Source: Cryomorphaceae bacterium (GTDB lineage: Bacteria > Bacteroidota > Bacteroidia > Flavobacteriales > Schleiferiaceae). Taken from it: DNA of 64,000 nt. Positions within the stretch are counted from its first letter, which is position 1; every line of letters starts with the position of its first letter. The position numbers and the translations under genes are program-made. A model generated the notes under the pieces. That model was given only the letters and a program-made list of their open reading frames with translations. It had not been told where the DNA came from and ran no database searches. Positions 6,920 through 15,552 of the stretch are shown piece after piece. Where the stretch lies: the NCBI GenBank assembly GCA_020832345.1, contig JAFIEY010000203.1, forward strand, positions 24,248 through 88,247, written 5' to 3'.

Positions 6920-7846
6920 TTATGGTTCGGCTTCAAAGGTTTTCTCAATGACGTAAAGCGGTTTTTGCTGATTTTGTCGATAAGTACGGCTCACGTATTC
7001 CGCCAAAATCCAGATGAGAATAAACAACAGCCCGGTGAACATAAACAGAACCACTACCAGCCATTTGTACAGCGGATATACTTCATTGTTGAAGAGTGTG
7101 TCCCAAATGATATAGAACAGAAAAAACATACCTGTGCCTATGGATAGGATGCCCAAAAGCAGTCCAATTTTGAGCGGCATCATCGAATAGCTGAGCAGTC
7201 CGTCCAGTGCGAGAGAGAACATTTTGCTCACGGAATATTTGGTTTCACCGTGTTGGCGCTTTGGCCGGTCGTAATCGATAAAGGATTGACCGAAGCCAAG
7301 ATAGGCAATCATGCCGCGTACAAAGGGTTCCTTTCGGGGCAATTGGTTGAGGCAATCCACCACTTGTCGGTCGATTAGCCTGAAATCGCCTACGTTTTCA
7401 GGGATTGAGACATTAGAAGAAACGGTGAGTAATCGGTAGTATGCCCGAGCCGAAATTCGTTTAAACCAGCTATCGTTTTCTCGTTTTATTCTTCTGCCAT
7501 ACACGACTTTGTTGCCGGCTTTCCACGCTTCGATAAATTTGGGAATGCATTCGGGCGGATCTTGTAGGTCGGCGTCCATGGTGATGACAGCATTTCCCCG
7601 GGCCATTTCCAGTCCGGCATAAATGGCAGCCTGATGTCCAAAATTCCGCGAAAGCGCAACCACTTTAATCTCAGGAATATTTTTGGCTAATTCAATTAAA
7701 ATATCTCTGCTGTTGTCGGTTGAGCCGTCATCCACAAAAACGATTTCCAAATCCAAATCCGAGGGAACCTGCCGGCGAAGTTCTTCGATCAATTGGCGGA
7801 GGTTATCAGCTTCATTGTGGATGGGGATGACGATGGAGAGTAGCAT
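6920..7846 (-). CDS. Glycosyltransferase family 2, polyprenyl-phosphate sugar transferase (DPM1/GtrB-like)
   Basis: 308 residues. GT-A domain: SIVIPIHNEADNL, FVDDGSTDNS, and DADLQDPPE (DXD metal/nucleotide site). The C-terminal third has two hydrophobic segments (~residues 225-250 and 262-287), as in GtrB/ArnC/Dpm1-type enzymes that charge polyprenyl phosphate with a sugar at the inner membrane. First gene of the four-gene glycosyltransferase operon, with a clear promoter at 7889-7918. It probably supplies a lipid-linked sugar used by, or elongated by, the GT4 enzymes. Confidence 0.88.
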   Translation of the reverse strand: MLLSIVIPIHNEADNLRQLIEELRRQVPSDLDLEIVFVDDGSTDNSRDILIELAKNIPEIKVVALSRNFGHQAAIYAGLEMARGNAVITMDADLQDPPECIPKFIEAWKAGNKVVYGRRIKRENDSWFKRISARAYYRLLTVSSNVSIPENVGDFRLIDRQVVDCLNQLPRKEPFVRGMIAYLGFGQSFIDYDRPKRQHGETKYSVSKMFSLALDGLLSYSMMPLKIGLLLGILSIGTGMFFLFYIIWDTLFNNEVYPLYKWLVVVLFMFTGLLFILIWILAEYVSRTYRQNQQKPLYVIEKTFEAEP

Positions 7847-7888
7847 CCGTTTTTTGCGTTTGGTTTAAAATGACTTTAGGTAGGTGAG

Positions 7889-7918
7889 CAAAGGTATTGG
7901 TTATTTTCCTCATGTCAA
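7889..7918 (-). promoter_or_regulatory. Promoter of the glycosyltransferase operon
   Basis: On the minus strand TTG (7918-7916), a 19-bp spacer, then TACCTTTG (7896-7889) match the Bacteroidota promoter. The first gene starts at 7846. Repeat copy B begins at 7931, just upstream. Confidence 0.65.
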
Positions 7919-7930
7919 ATATAAAAAGAT

Positions 7931-8074
7931 TGAGTCTGCTCTAAAAAGTCCCTTTCTGCCAAAATCTTCCTTGTCGGTAGATTTTAGAATCCTCACTAAC
8001 AGCTGGTTAGCTCCGGTTCAAAAATCCCCTCCGCGTCGATTTTGATTGAAATCATCCTTTTTAGAGTGGACTCA
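7931..8074 (-). repeat. Dispersed ~140-bp structured element, copy B
   Basis: 144 bp, differing from copy A at only a few positions. It is flanked on both sides by AGAT (7927-7930 and 8075-8078), consistent with a 4-bp target-site duplication. It lies between the promoter of the glycosyltransferase operon and the stop codon of the response regulator, whose TAA (8079-8081) begins 4 bp after the repeat end. It could act as a terminator or 3' stabiliser for that gene. Confidence 0.88.
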
Positions 8075-8078
8075 AGAT

Positions 8079-8504
8079 TTAAATTGGAAAAACCACCTGT
8101 AAGCCCCAGAAATCCCGTATGGCTCGTCCCATTTTTTCCATGTCCACAGCGTTATCCGGTTTGATGAGGTAGGCGTTTGCGCAATGTTGATAGGCAAGGC
8201 GTACATTTTTCGGTTCATTGTTGGTGGTGAGCAGAATGACTGGGATATGCCGCAGATCCGGATCAGATTTTATGGCGGCAAGGGTTTCTTGTCCGTCCAT
8301 AATCGGCATATTGAGGTCCATAATGATTAAATTGGGCAGGGCACTTTTTTTGTTTTTTGCCATTTGTTGAAGGTGAATAAAAGCGGCACTGCCATTTGGT
8401 TTATGATCAATATTTTCAGCCAAATCGAGCTGAGATAAAACCTCTTTAAAAAGTGTAGCTTCCATTTCATTATCTTCCACCAGAAGAATGTTTAATTTTC
8501 GCAC
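8079..8504 (-). CDS. Stand-alone response regulator (CheY/Rcp1-like receiver)
   Basis: 141 residues, a single receiver domain with no output domain. Conserved residues are present: acidic pair E10-D11, phospho-acceptor D63 in LIIMDLNMP, T93/T94 in ILLTT and K115 in YLIKP. The longer loop between helix 2 and strand 3 and the C-terminal extension are usual for Rcp1-type receivers partnered with phytochrome-like or hybrid histidine kinases. No kinase is encoded nearby, so it is an orphan. It probably relays phosphate or regulates by protein contact. Its stop abuts repeat copy B. Confidence 0.92.
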   Translation of the reverse strand: MRKLNILLVEDNEMEATLFKEVLSQLDLAENIDHKPNGSAAFIHLQQMAKNKKSALPNLIIMDLNMPIMDGQETLAAIKSDPDLRHIPVILLTTNNEPKNVRLAYQHCANAYLIKPDNAVDMEKMGRAIRDFWGLQVVFPI

Positions 8505-8692
8505 TATTAATTGTTTTAGAAAAAAATTTAATTTAACTAGTGTCAGGGGTGTATCATTAAACTTTTTACCGGGCTAAGTTACATTAGAGGTGCTATGGAA
8601 ATTGATGTAAATTTTATAGAATTTATGCGATGCAATATGGGTTTTTAATTTGGTTTCTCTCCTGTCAAATCGGATGTTTTTTTTGGGACTAT

Positions 8693-8740
8693 TAAAAACG
8701 AAAACGCCCGCCAGACCACCACGTTCAGCGAGCGTTTTCT
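8693..8740 (-). terminator. Rho-independent terminator of the beta-propeller-like lipoprotein gene
   Basis: On the minus strand a GC-rich stem (AAAACGCTCGC pairing with GCGGGCGTTTT) encloses a loop and is followed by CGTTTTT. It lies 21 bp after the stop at 8761. Confidence 0.8.
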
Positions 8741-8760
8741 CAACCACCTGAGTTGTACGT

Positions 8761-9729
8761 TTATCTTTTGTAATGATATAAAATTGGTTCAGCGTCTATT
8801 TTTTCGGTCTCTGTTATGGTGAAGTAGCCATCGCCGCGCCATGTCCACCCCACAGACTCTCCTTGCACTTCCGGTACATACGCCACCGAAGTTGGAGCAT
8901 TCTCAAACATGGAAGCAATTGGGTTGGAAGCAACACCCGTCCAGTGATACACTGCCCCGTAGTCTTTGATCAATATTTCGTTCCCGTCTGGAGAAATGTC
9001 TCCACCCACGATGGTTCGAAAAGGCAGTTGCCCGCGAAAAAATATGGTCGCATTTTCGCCGTTGGTCTTCTGGGGATATGGCAATTGATATACATGAACG
9101 TTTACCTCCCGTTTGGTAATCACGATGAGATCTTTGGTTTGGGGGTGAATCATCAGTGTTTCTGCATCACGGGCACCATCGGGGTATTGGTATTTGATGG
9201 TTTCAAAATCGGTAATTTCCATTTTAAAGGGTCCGTGTTCATTGTACTCAAAGTCGGGTTCTTCAAAACGGTGAATAAACAAATGTGGTCTTCCTCCACG
9301 GTTGTCACCGATATCGCCTACATAGATATAATTGATGCCTTCTTTTGGGCCGGGTCCTATGGCGATGTCTTCCCAATCGCGGTTTTGAACACCAACCAAA
9401 ACCAGCTCTCCTATGAAAACACCGGTGGTGTCAAATACAAATACCACATTTCTATTTCCGGAATCCTCGTGCATATATACCACACCGTTATTCTTCCTTC
9501 CCGAAACTATCCCCGAAATTTCGATGAGGTTTTTTGTGATGAGGTTTTCATTAAAAAGTGAAAAATCATAACTTTCAATGGGATCAAAGCGCGTGTACTG
9601 GGGCTCAAAAATTGGGGGCGCAGGAACATCCAATGTTTCATTTTCATCGGATTTGGCACACGAAGTAGCCATCGCTGCTGCACACCAAAACCTGGCAATT
9701 AGAAAAAAATATTTTGTGTAGTGAAGCAT
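8761..9729 (-). CDS. Putative lipoprotein, beta-propeller-like
   Basis: 322 residues from ATG 9729. A longer frame exists, but only this start gives a proper signal (MLHYTKYFFLIARFWC..MATSC) with a lipobox Cys, followed by acidic residues. The mature part has repeated strands with NRDWEDIAIGPG, YIYVGDIGDN, DGARDAETLMIHPQTKDLIVIT and GGDISPDGNEILIKDYG. This looks like a propeller with Asp-rich turns, similar in style to calcium-binding phytase-like or SMP-30-like domains. No enzyme can be named. A terminator follows at 8693-8740. It could be carried with the downstream-facing TonB genes, but a terminator (9781-9804) separates them. Confidence 0.75.
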   Translation of the reverse strand: MLHYTKYFFLIARFWCAAAMATSCAKSDENETLDVPAPPIFEPQYTRFDPIESYDFSLFNENLITKNLIEISGIVSGRKNNGVVYMHEDSGNRNVVFVFDTTGVFIGELVLVGVQNRDWEDIAIGPGPKEGINYIYVGDIGDNRGGRPHLFIHRFEEPDFEYNEHGPFKMEITDFETIKYQYPDGARDAETLMIHPQTKDLIVITKREVNVHVYQLPYPQKTNGENATIFFRGQLPFRTIVGGDISPDGNEILIKDYGAVYHWTGVASNPIASMFENAPTSVAYVPEVQGESVGWTWRGDGYFTITETEKIDAEPILYHYKR

Positions 9730-9780
9730 GCGTATAGGGAAATAAATTTCGAATCTTGTTTTATGATAATTGTTAAGAAA

Positions 9781-9804
9781 GCCCCCTCCATACAAAGAGG
9801 GGGC
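9781..9804 (-). terminator. Terminator of the TonB receptor/beta-helix operon
   Basis: GCCCCCTC (9781-9788) pairs perfectly with GAGGGGGC (9797-9804) around an 8-nt loop. Minus-strand transcripts then run into TTTCTT. It lies 16 bp after the stop at 9820. Confidence 0.85.
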
Positions 9805-9819
9805 TTGCAATTTTGCTAT

Positions 9820-11085
9820 TTAGTTGGTGCCAAAGGCGCCAATGAAGCTAGATGGACCAGGTACGGTTACGGTTACACCACCGGCGCTAAGGCTGCTGCG
9901 GTATGGTGAAAATCCGGTATATCCAGCATTGGCTCCGGGTGCATTGGACTGCAAGCGGAAGTCAGCTCCGGAAGGAGGAACACCTTGCGTTTTGTTTGTA
10001 GAAACGCTGTAGTTTACAAACATAGGATCAACTTGAATGATGTCGTTTGGTTTCTCACGGGTCAAGCGATTGCCATTGGCATCAACATCTGTAGAAGGCC
10101 AGAAGTTATCTTCGTCAACGGGGTCGTTGGCGTAGTAGTGCTGGTAATCGTAAGGGATGTTAAGGGTATCGGGCAAACGGTCACCGCGTAAACGAAGACC
10201 AAAGCGGCAGTTTACGATAAGGTTGTTATATACTTTACCTTTTGCACCCTGCTCGTAGTTGATGGAACCACCACGACCAGCCTGAACACGACGGAAACCG
10301 CAGTTGATGAAGGTGTTGTTGTAGGTGTTGATTTCGGTTTGTGGCACACCGTCTCCTTCACCTGCGGGCTTGGAACCATTGGTGGCAACACCGTAGAACA
10401 AGTTGTAAGCAATATCTCCGGTGGTACCGTCTTTGGCGTTAAGGCCTTCTCCGCCGGTTTCGCCACAGTTGTAAAATGTACTGTGTACAATGGCAATACG
10501 CGCACCTCCATCAGGACGAATTCCATCGTCGGCGATGTTGCGAAGTGTACTGTGGTCGAAGATGAACACAGTAGAAGGACTGGACGTTAAGATCGCATAA
10601 CGTGGATCGCCGGCATCGTAGCTGTCAGATTGACGGGCAGGAGCACCGGTGTATTCAACAATGGTGTGGCGAAGAACAATCGCTTCGGCCGTAGCCATTC
10701 CCTGAATACCACCCCAAAATCCTTCAAATGCATTCGATACATCGCGGCGATCTTCAGGTACGGTAAACATAACCGGATTGGCTTCTGTTCCTTCAGAGAT
10801 CAGGCTACCAAACACAGTGATTTCAGGACTGGTTTCGGGGGATAAACCGTCACCGTCAAAGGCGAGAATCACACCGGGCTGAAGACGTAACTCCTGCCCT
10901 TCGGGGACAATAATGTCGGATGTAATTAGATAGGTCCCTGCTTCAAGTGTTCCAGACACCTCTCCGGAGAGATCGCCTCCACCATTTCCACCTGGCCCAT
11001 TGTCCTCGTCGTCTTTACCACAAGAGGTAAAGGAAATCGCAGCGCCCAAAAACAGAGCGGATGCTAAAAAAGTCAACTTTTTCAT
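9820..11085 (-). CDS. Lipoprotein with right-handed beta-helix repeats
   Basis: 421 residues. Signal MKKLTFLASALFLGAAISFTSC with lipobox, then the acidic linker GKDDEDNG common for surface-exposed Bacteroidota lipoproteins. The rest has the parallel beta-helix pattern: LEAGTYLITSDIIVPEGQ, TLRNIADDGIRPDGGARIAI, STFYNCGETGGEGLNAKDG, NTFINCGFRRVQAGRGG, NNLIVNCRFGLRLRG. Such helices occur in polysaccharide lyases and in glycan-binding proteins; no catalytic residues can be assigned. The gene lies 30 bp after the TonB-dependent receptor in one operon, so it is probably the outer-membrane-anchored partner that binds or processes the ligand. Confidence 0.85.
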   Translation of the reverse strand: MKKLTFLASALFLGAAISFTSCGKDDEDNGPGGNGGGDLSGEVSGTLEAGTYLITSDIIVPEGQELRLQPGVILAFDGDGLSPETSPEITVFGSLISEGTEANPVMFTVPEDRRDVSNAFEGFWGGIQGMATAEAIVLRHTIVEYTGAPARQSDSYDAGDPRYAILTSSPSTVFIFDHSTLRNIADDGIRPDGGARIAIVHSTFYNCGETGGEGLNAKDGTTGDIAYNLFYGVATNGSKPAGEGDGVPQTEINTYNNTFINCGFRRVQAGRGGSINYEQGAKGKVYNNLIVNCRFGLRLRGDRLPDTLNIPYDYQHYYANDPVDEDNFWPSTDVDANGNRLTREKPNDIIQVDPMFVNYSVSTNKTQGVPPSGADFRLQSNAPGANAGYTGFSPYRSSLSAGGVTVTVPGPSSFIGAFGTN

Positions 11086-11115
11086 TTTGATTGATTTTAA
11101 GTGATTACTAGTTGA

Positions 11116-14025
11116 TTATTGATTAAAATTATAGCGTACCCCAAACAAAATGTTTCGATGGTAAAAGTCCCGTCGAACAAGTGTTTCTGTAGCGCTATTG
11201 GGTTGAAGTTCATTGATGCCCACCTGCGGCATGTGTGGCCGCTTGATGTATAGCTCATAAGGCGTGTCGAGTAAATTGGCTATTTTTACAAAGGCCACGA
11301 AATTTTTGGCAAAAGTCTTTTCGATTGAAAGGTCAAGTTGAATCATTTCTCTCATCCACCAATCGGTGTCGAGACCCGCAGAGACCACGGCAATACGAGA
11401 ACCGGTATAAACCATGGAGACTTGTGCGTTAAATCCCTTTTTCTTGTTTCTATAAAAAAGTGACAAGTTTCCTATGTGTCGCGACTGACCTTGGAGAGGG
11501 CGGCTTTGCATTACATTTAGCAAAGTGGTGTCTCCAATTCCCAGCGTTTCGCGCTGAAGTGGCGTGAGCTGGTCATAATTATCTTCCGTGATTTCGGTAC
11601 GCGTACGTTTGATGCTCTCAATTCGGGAATCGGTAAATGTGTAATTGGCTCGAATTCCGAAATTCTTAAAATAGCCTTGGGTAAATCGCTTCATGTAATC
11701 TACCTCAATCCCTTGATTAATTGCAGTTTCCAAATTAACCGGGATAATGGTTGTGGATGGTGGCAAAAATTGCGGAAATTGCGGATCTGTTGGCGCCAAT
11801 ATGGCCTGCTCAATAGGGTTGTTGATGATTTTATAAAAACCTCCAATAAGAATTTGATCGGTGGAGGTGGGGAAATATTCAAAACGCGCATCGAAGTTGT
11901 GGGCATCTACAGGTCGTAAATTTGGATTACCACCTTCCGGGCGAATTTCCTCTGTTCCAGGCCTGCGATAAGGAATAATCTCTAAAAAGCTCGGACGGGA
12001 AATGGAGCGGAAATACGATGAGCGTATGTTGGTTTTTCCGGTAGGCATGTGCTTGATGTGCAAACTTGGCAATATTGACCAATACTTTTGTTCGCCACCT
12101 GGGATGTTATCATTTTTAGTTATATACCCTTGGTTGGTGTGTTCGGCACGTACACCACCAATAAACTGGGTTTTATTTTTGCGAAACTGGAATTCTCCAT
12201 AGTTGGCGATAATATCTTCGTACGACTGGTAATTCAATACGTGCGACGGCGTACCACCACCATTGGTTATTCTCCATGAAAGATCTTCATAATTGGTTTC
12301 ATAAGGTATGTATTCCTGAGAACCGGGATTAGGTCTAAATGAATATAAATCGAAGAAATTTTCTCTGCGTTTAATCCGTACTAACCCCCCCGCTTTAAGT
12401 TTTAAATCTAATTTTTTATACGTCGTTGGTGTCCATGTAAAATTGTAGTAACTTGCATAATCCTGATCGGAATTTTTTTCCCAGATTCGCACGATGTTTT
12501 CGTGTACCAACCAACGCAATTCACGTCCGGGGGTATCGTAATTTGAAACAGTAATGATTTGTGAATTGTCTGGCATGTCTTGGGTGGCCAGGGAGTATAC
12601 CAACGACCAATCAATGGTAAGTTCATCGCTCATTACATGCTCCCCCTGGAGGGTGGAATTGTAAATGCGCTGGCGATTGACTTGCGCGCGCCAGTTGTTT
12701 TCAAGTGTTCTTTCTAAATTCGCATCGCGCAATCCATCCTCCCAAATCACTCGGGTTTCATTGTTTTCAAGGTGAACCATGGCGTTGTACCAGCGGATTT
12801 TGTTTCGCTTGTTGATTTGATAATCCATCATTGAGTGGATACCGGCGCGTTCCTGCTCCACGGAGTATCTGCGGTCTTGAAATCGAGACACACGGGGATT
12901 CGGACTTCCAAACTCATTGTCGGAAATGCCAAATTCAATTCGATTGGCACCTCGAAATGTGTTCTGATAACTCGCGGCAACGATTACGCCGAGTTTCCCG
13001 TCCTTAAATCGATCACCGTAAGTAAATGACCCCAATGAGTTGGGACGTAAAGTACCAGCAGCAAATGGATTGGGATTCAGATTGCGCTGCTCGAAGTTGA
13101 GGTTTTCCGTGCTGTAGTATTCTAAAGTTGCGACCCGGGCATCAGAAGGTGAGCGTTGCATGGGTGACTGAAAATCTACTGCGGAAGTGTTAAAATAGTC
13201 GTATGGTCGGTCAATAAATAAGGTGTTGAAACCAGAACTCATACTGGCGGTAAGGATTTTCTTTTTTGGTGCTTCCTTCATTCTAAGGTCAACAACGCCA
13301 CCAATGGCATCCCCTTCCATTGATGGTGTCAATGATTTGGAAACGGCCAGTTGATCCAGCAATTCAGCCGGGAAAATATCTAAGGGAATATAGCGGTTTT
13401 CGTTGTCGGGAGATGGGATTTTTATACCATTTACCAGGGTGTAATTGTACCTTTTATTCATGCCCCTTACAATGGCGTATTGACCATCTCCATTGGCATT
13501 CCGTTCTACGGTAAGTCCCGAAACGCGTTGGATTACGTTGGCTACCGTAATATCAGGAGAGGCTTCTATGGTTTCTGCTGAAACGGCATTGAGAACTACT
13601 GCAGAATTCCTTTCGGCAGCACGCGCGCCTGCCTCGCTTGTGCCTTCATAACTTGTGGTAATGACAACTTCTCCCAAAAGTGACGGATCTTCCTTAAGCT
13701 TGATAACCTGAAAGACCACATCATTTTCGCCTTTTACCGTAATTTCAACCTCCTGCTTTAGAAAACCAATATAGGATATATAAGCTTTGTGAGTTCCTTT
13801 GGGTAAAGTCCCTAGGGAAAAGGTTCCGTCAATGTTGGTTGTGATATGAAGGTTTAAATCTAAAATTGAAACTGTGGCTCCAATTAGTGGTTCGTTGTCT
13901 TCTGAAACGACCTTTCCTTCAAATTTTGCAGGAAAAACGTAATGGCTCAAGAGTAGTAAACCCGAGATAAACCAAGATTTTTTTGCGCGGGGAAATTGTT
14001 TTTTTGATCCGTGGTGGTGGAACAT
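11116..14025 (-). CDS. TonB-dependent receptor with CarboxypepD_reg-like N-terminal domain
   Basis: 969 residues from ATG 14025 (an upstream start adds 10 residues without improving the signal). Order: signal (SWFISGLLLLSHYVFPA), CarboxypepD_reg-like beta-sandwich (~residues 25-110, GKVVSEDNEPLIGATVSI and YISYIGF), plug domain (~120-250, VIQRVSGLTVERNANGDGQY, AIVRGMNKRYNYTLVNG, GDAIGGVVDLRM), then a 22-strand barrel ending GVRYNFNQ. It imports a large or scarce ligand across the outer membrane using TonB energy. Co-transcribed with the beta-helix lipoprotein at 9820, a SusC/SusD-like arrangement with a non-SusD partner. Substrate unknown. Promoter at 14060-14087. Confidence 0.95.
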   Translation of the reverse strand: MFHHHGSKKQFPRAKKSWFISGLLLLSHYVFPAKFEGKVVSEDNEPLIGATVSILDLNLHITTNIDGTFSLGTLPKGTHKAYISYIGFLKQEVEITVKGENDVVFQVIKLKEDPSLLGEVVITTSYEGTSEAGARAAERNSAVVLNAVSAETIEASPDITVANVIQRVSGLTVERNANGDGQYAIVRGMNKRYNYTLVNGIKIPSPDNENRYIPLDIFPAELLDQLAVSKSLTPSMEGDAIGGVVDLRMKEAPKKKILTASMSSGFNTLFIDRPYDYFNTSAVDFQSPMQRSPSDARVATLEYYSTENLNFEQRNLNPNPFAAGTLRPNSLGSFTYGDRFKDGKLGVIVAASYQNTFRGANRIEFGISDNEFGSPNPRVSRFQDRRYSVEQERAGIHSMMDYQINKRNKIRWYNAMVHLENNETRVIWEDGLRDANLERTLENNWRAQVNRQRIYNSTLQGEHVMSDELTIDWSLVYSLATQDMPDNSQIITVSNYDTPGRELRWLVHENIVRIWEKNSDQDYASYYNFTWTPTTYKKLDLKLKAGGLVRIKRRENFFDLYSFRPNPGSQEYIPYETNYEDLSWRITNGGGTPSHVLNYQSYEDIIANYGEFQFRKNKTQFIGGVRAEHTNQGYITKNDNIPGGEQKYWSILPSLHIKHMPTGKTNIRSSYFRSISRPSFLEIIPYRRPGTEEIRPEGGNPNLRPVDAHNFDARFEYFPTSTDQILIGGFYKIINNPIEQAILAPTDPQFPQFLPPSTTIIPVNLETAINQGIEVDYMKRFTQGYFKNFGIRANYTFTDSRIESIKRTRTEITEDNYDQLTPLQRETLGIGDTTLLNVMQSRPLQGQSRHIGNLSLFYRNKKKGFNAQVSMVYTGSRIAVVSAGLDTDWWMREMIQLDLSIEKTFAKNFVAFVKIANLLDTPYELYIKRPHMPQVGINELQPNSATETLVRRDFYHRNILFGVRYNFNQ

Positions 14026-14059
14026 TGGCTTGTGTTTACAGGTGTTAATTATCACGCTG

Positions 14060-14087
14060 CAAACCTACCCCTTTGGTATTACCCCAA
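14060..14087 (-). promoter_or_regulatory. Promoter of the TonB receptor operon
   Basis: Minus strand: TTG (14087-14085), 17-bp spacer, TAGGTTTG (14067-14060), 35 bp upstream of the start codon at 14025. Confidence 0.55.
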
Positions 14088-14131
14088 TGTAAATGAGTGT
14101 TATCTATGGGTTAACAAACCCCACACTTATG

Positions 14132-15454
14132 TTATGGCAATGTTACCGATTTGGCGCCATTCCGCTTGGCTACTCTGTCAAATAAAACGCTGGCTGTCAT
14201 ATCTCCTGCAACATTTACCGCTGCCCGACACATGCCCAAGAAACTGTCAACCCCAATGATCATGGCGATACCTTCTAATGGTATGCCTACCCCCGAAAGG
14301 ACTGTGCCCAGTATAACGATGCCCGCACCCGGACTGGATGGGGTTCCGATACTGGCCGCTACGGTGGTGGTAACAATAAGTAATATGTGGGCTGTGGTCA
14401 ATTCAATTCCATAGACCTGCGCAATAAAAATCGTCGCTACTGCCTGATAAAGGGCCGTTCCGTTCATGTTTACCGTAGCGCCAATGGGAATGATAAATCG
14501 ACTGATGCTCGGCTCTACGTCCAATCGCTCCTCCAGTGTTTTCATGCTCATGGGCATGACCGCAGCAGAACTGGCTACGGAAAATGCCAATAACAATAGA
14601 TCCTTGGTTTCACGTAAAAACATTCGCGGCGCCATGCCGGCAAAGAATTTTAATATGATTAGGTATAGGGCCAGCAATATCAGCAAACCGACAATGACGG
14701 TTAATACGTAAACCCCGAGACTGAGCAATGCGCCGAATCCCACGCGGGCAATGATTTGTGAAATAAGACCAAATACCGCAAAAGGCGCTATTTTCATCGC
14801 CCACTTGATAACGGTCATACAAACTTCTTGCGTGGCGAATAATACCCCAACCAATGGATTCGCAGCTTCTTGTCTTATATTGGTTAAGGCAATTCCAATA
14901 ACAATGGAAAAAATTACGATACTCAACATTTCCCCACCCAATATAGCCTGAAGGGGATTGGACGGCAGGAGGTTGGTAATGCGAGAAGGCAAACTCCTTT
15001 CCGATGCAAGTTGATCGGCAACCATGGCGCTGGTTTGTGCCCCTACATCATCTGTTACCATGGAAGCAAAGTTTCCGGGCTTTACCACCAATGCAATTAG
15101 AACGCCAATGGCGATGGCCACCGCAGTGGTCACCAAAAAGTAAATACCGATTCTGGCACCCACGGTTTTTAATTGTTCTGCATTGTCACCACCGGCAATA
15201 CCCTGTATAATGGAACTCACCACCAAGGGAATCATGATCATCTGTACAAGTCGCAAAAAAACATTTCCTGGAAGAGCCGTCCACGAGGTAATCAACTCCA
15301 CTTTATCTTGCGAAATAAGGCCGACATCAGGACCGAGTAATACACCAAATCCGATTCCTAAAAACATGCCTGTAAGCACTTTAACCCAAAGTTTGGATTC
15401 TACTAAACTTTGAAGATAGTGGTTGAGTAGCTTGATGGGGCGAAATTGAACCAT
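14132..15454 (-). CDS. Dicarboxylate/amino acid:cation symporter (DAACS, GltP/DctA-like)
   Basis: 440 residues with about eight membrane helices and two re-entrant loops. Signatures: the serine-rich hairpin AFSVASSAAVMPMSM, then IGATVNMNGTALYQAV (the NMDGT motif, here NMNGT) and ASIGTPSSPGAGIVIL, ending with GVDSFLGMCRAAVNVAGD. It imports C4-dicarboxylates or acidic/neutral amino acids with Na+ or H+. The Asn in place of the motif Asp in NMDGT also occurs in some family members and prevents naming the substrate. Monocistronic and divergent from the gene at 15553. A possible minus-strand -7 element (TATTTTTG) lies at 15482-15475. Confidence 0.93.
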   Translation of the reverse strand: MVQFRPIKLLNHYLQSLVESKLWVKVLTGMFLGIGFGVLLGPDVGLISQDKVELITSWTALPGNVFLRLVQMIMIPLVVSSIIQGIAGGDNAEQLKTVGARIGIYFLVTTAVAIAIGVLIALVVKPGNFASMVTDDVGAQTSAMVADQLASERSLPSRITNLLPSNPLQAILGGEMLSIVIFSIVIGIALTNIRQEAANPLVGVLFATQEVCMTVIKWAMKIAPFAVFGLISQIIARVGFGALLSLGVYVLTVIVGLLILLALYLIILKFFAGMAPRMFLRETKDLLLLAFSVASSAAVMPMSMKTLEERLDVEPSISRFIIPIGATVNMNGTALYQAVATIFIAQVYGIELTTAHILLIVTTTVAASIGTPSSPGAGIVILGTVLSGVGIPLEGIAMIIGVDSFLGMCRAAVNVAGDMTASVLFDRVAKRNGAKSVTLP

Positions 15455-15494
15455 GATGGGGTGTTTTTATCCAGCAAAAATAAAGGCAAATCAG

Positions 15495-15527
15495 TATTGG
15501 TAAAGAATTTTGATTGCGCTACCTTTA
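15495..15527 (+). promoter_or_regulatory. Promoter of the SLC13-family permease
   Basis: TATTGG (15495-15500), then TACCTTTA (15520-15527), close to the TTG / TAnnTTTG pattern with a ~19-bp spacer. Start codon at 15553. Confidence 0.45.
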
Positions 15528-15552
15528 CGACTAAATCCAACCGATTTTAAAA

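Noticed and set aside
8863..9561. Long plus-strand frame of 232 codons
   Set aside because: It lies antisense within the beta-propeller-like lipoprotein, which has a lipoprotein signal and a terminator; the antisense translation shows no domain.
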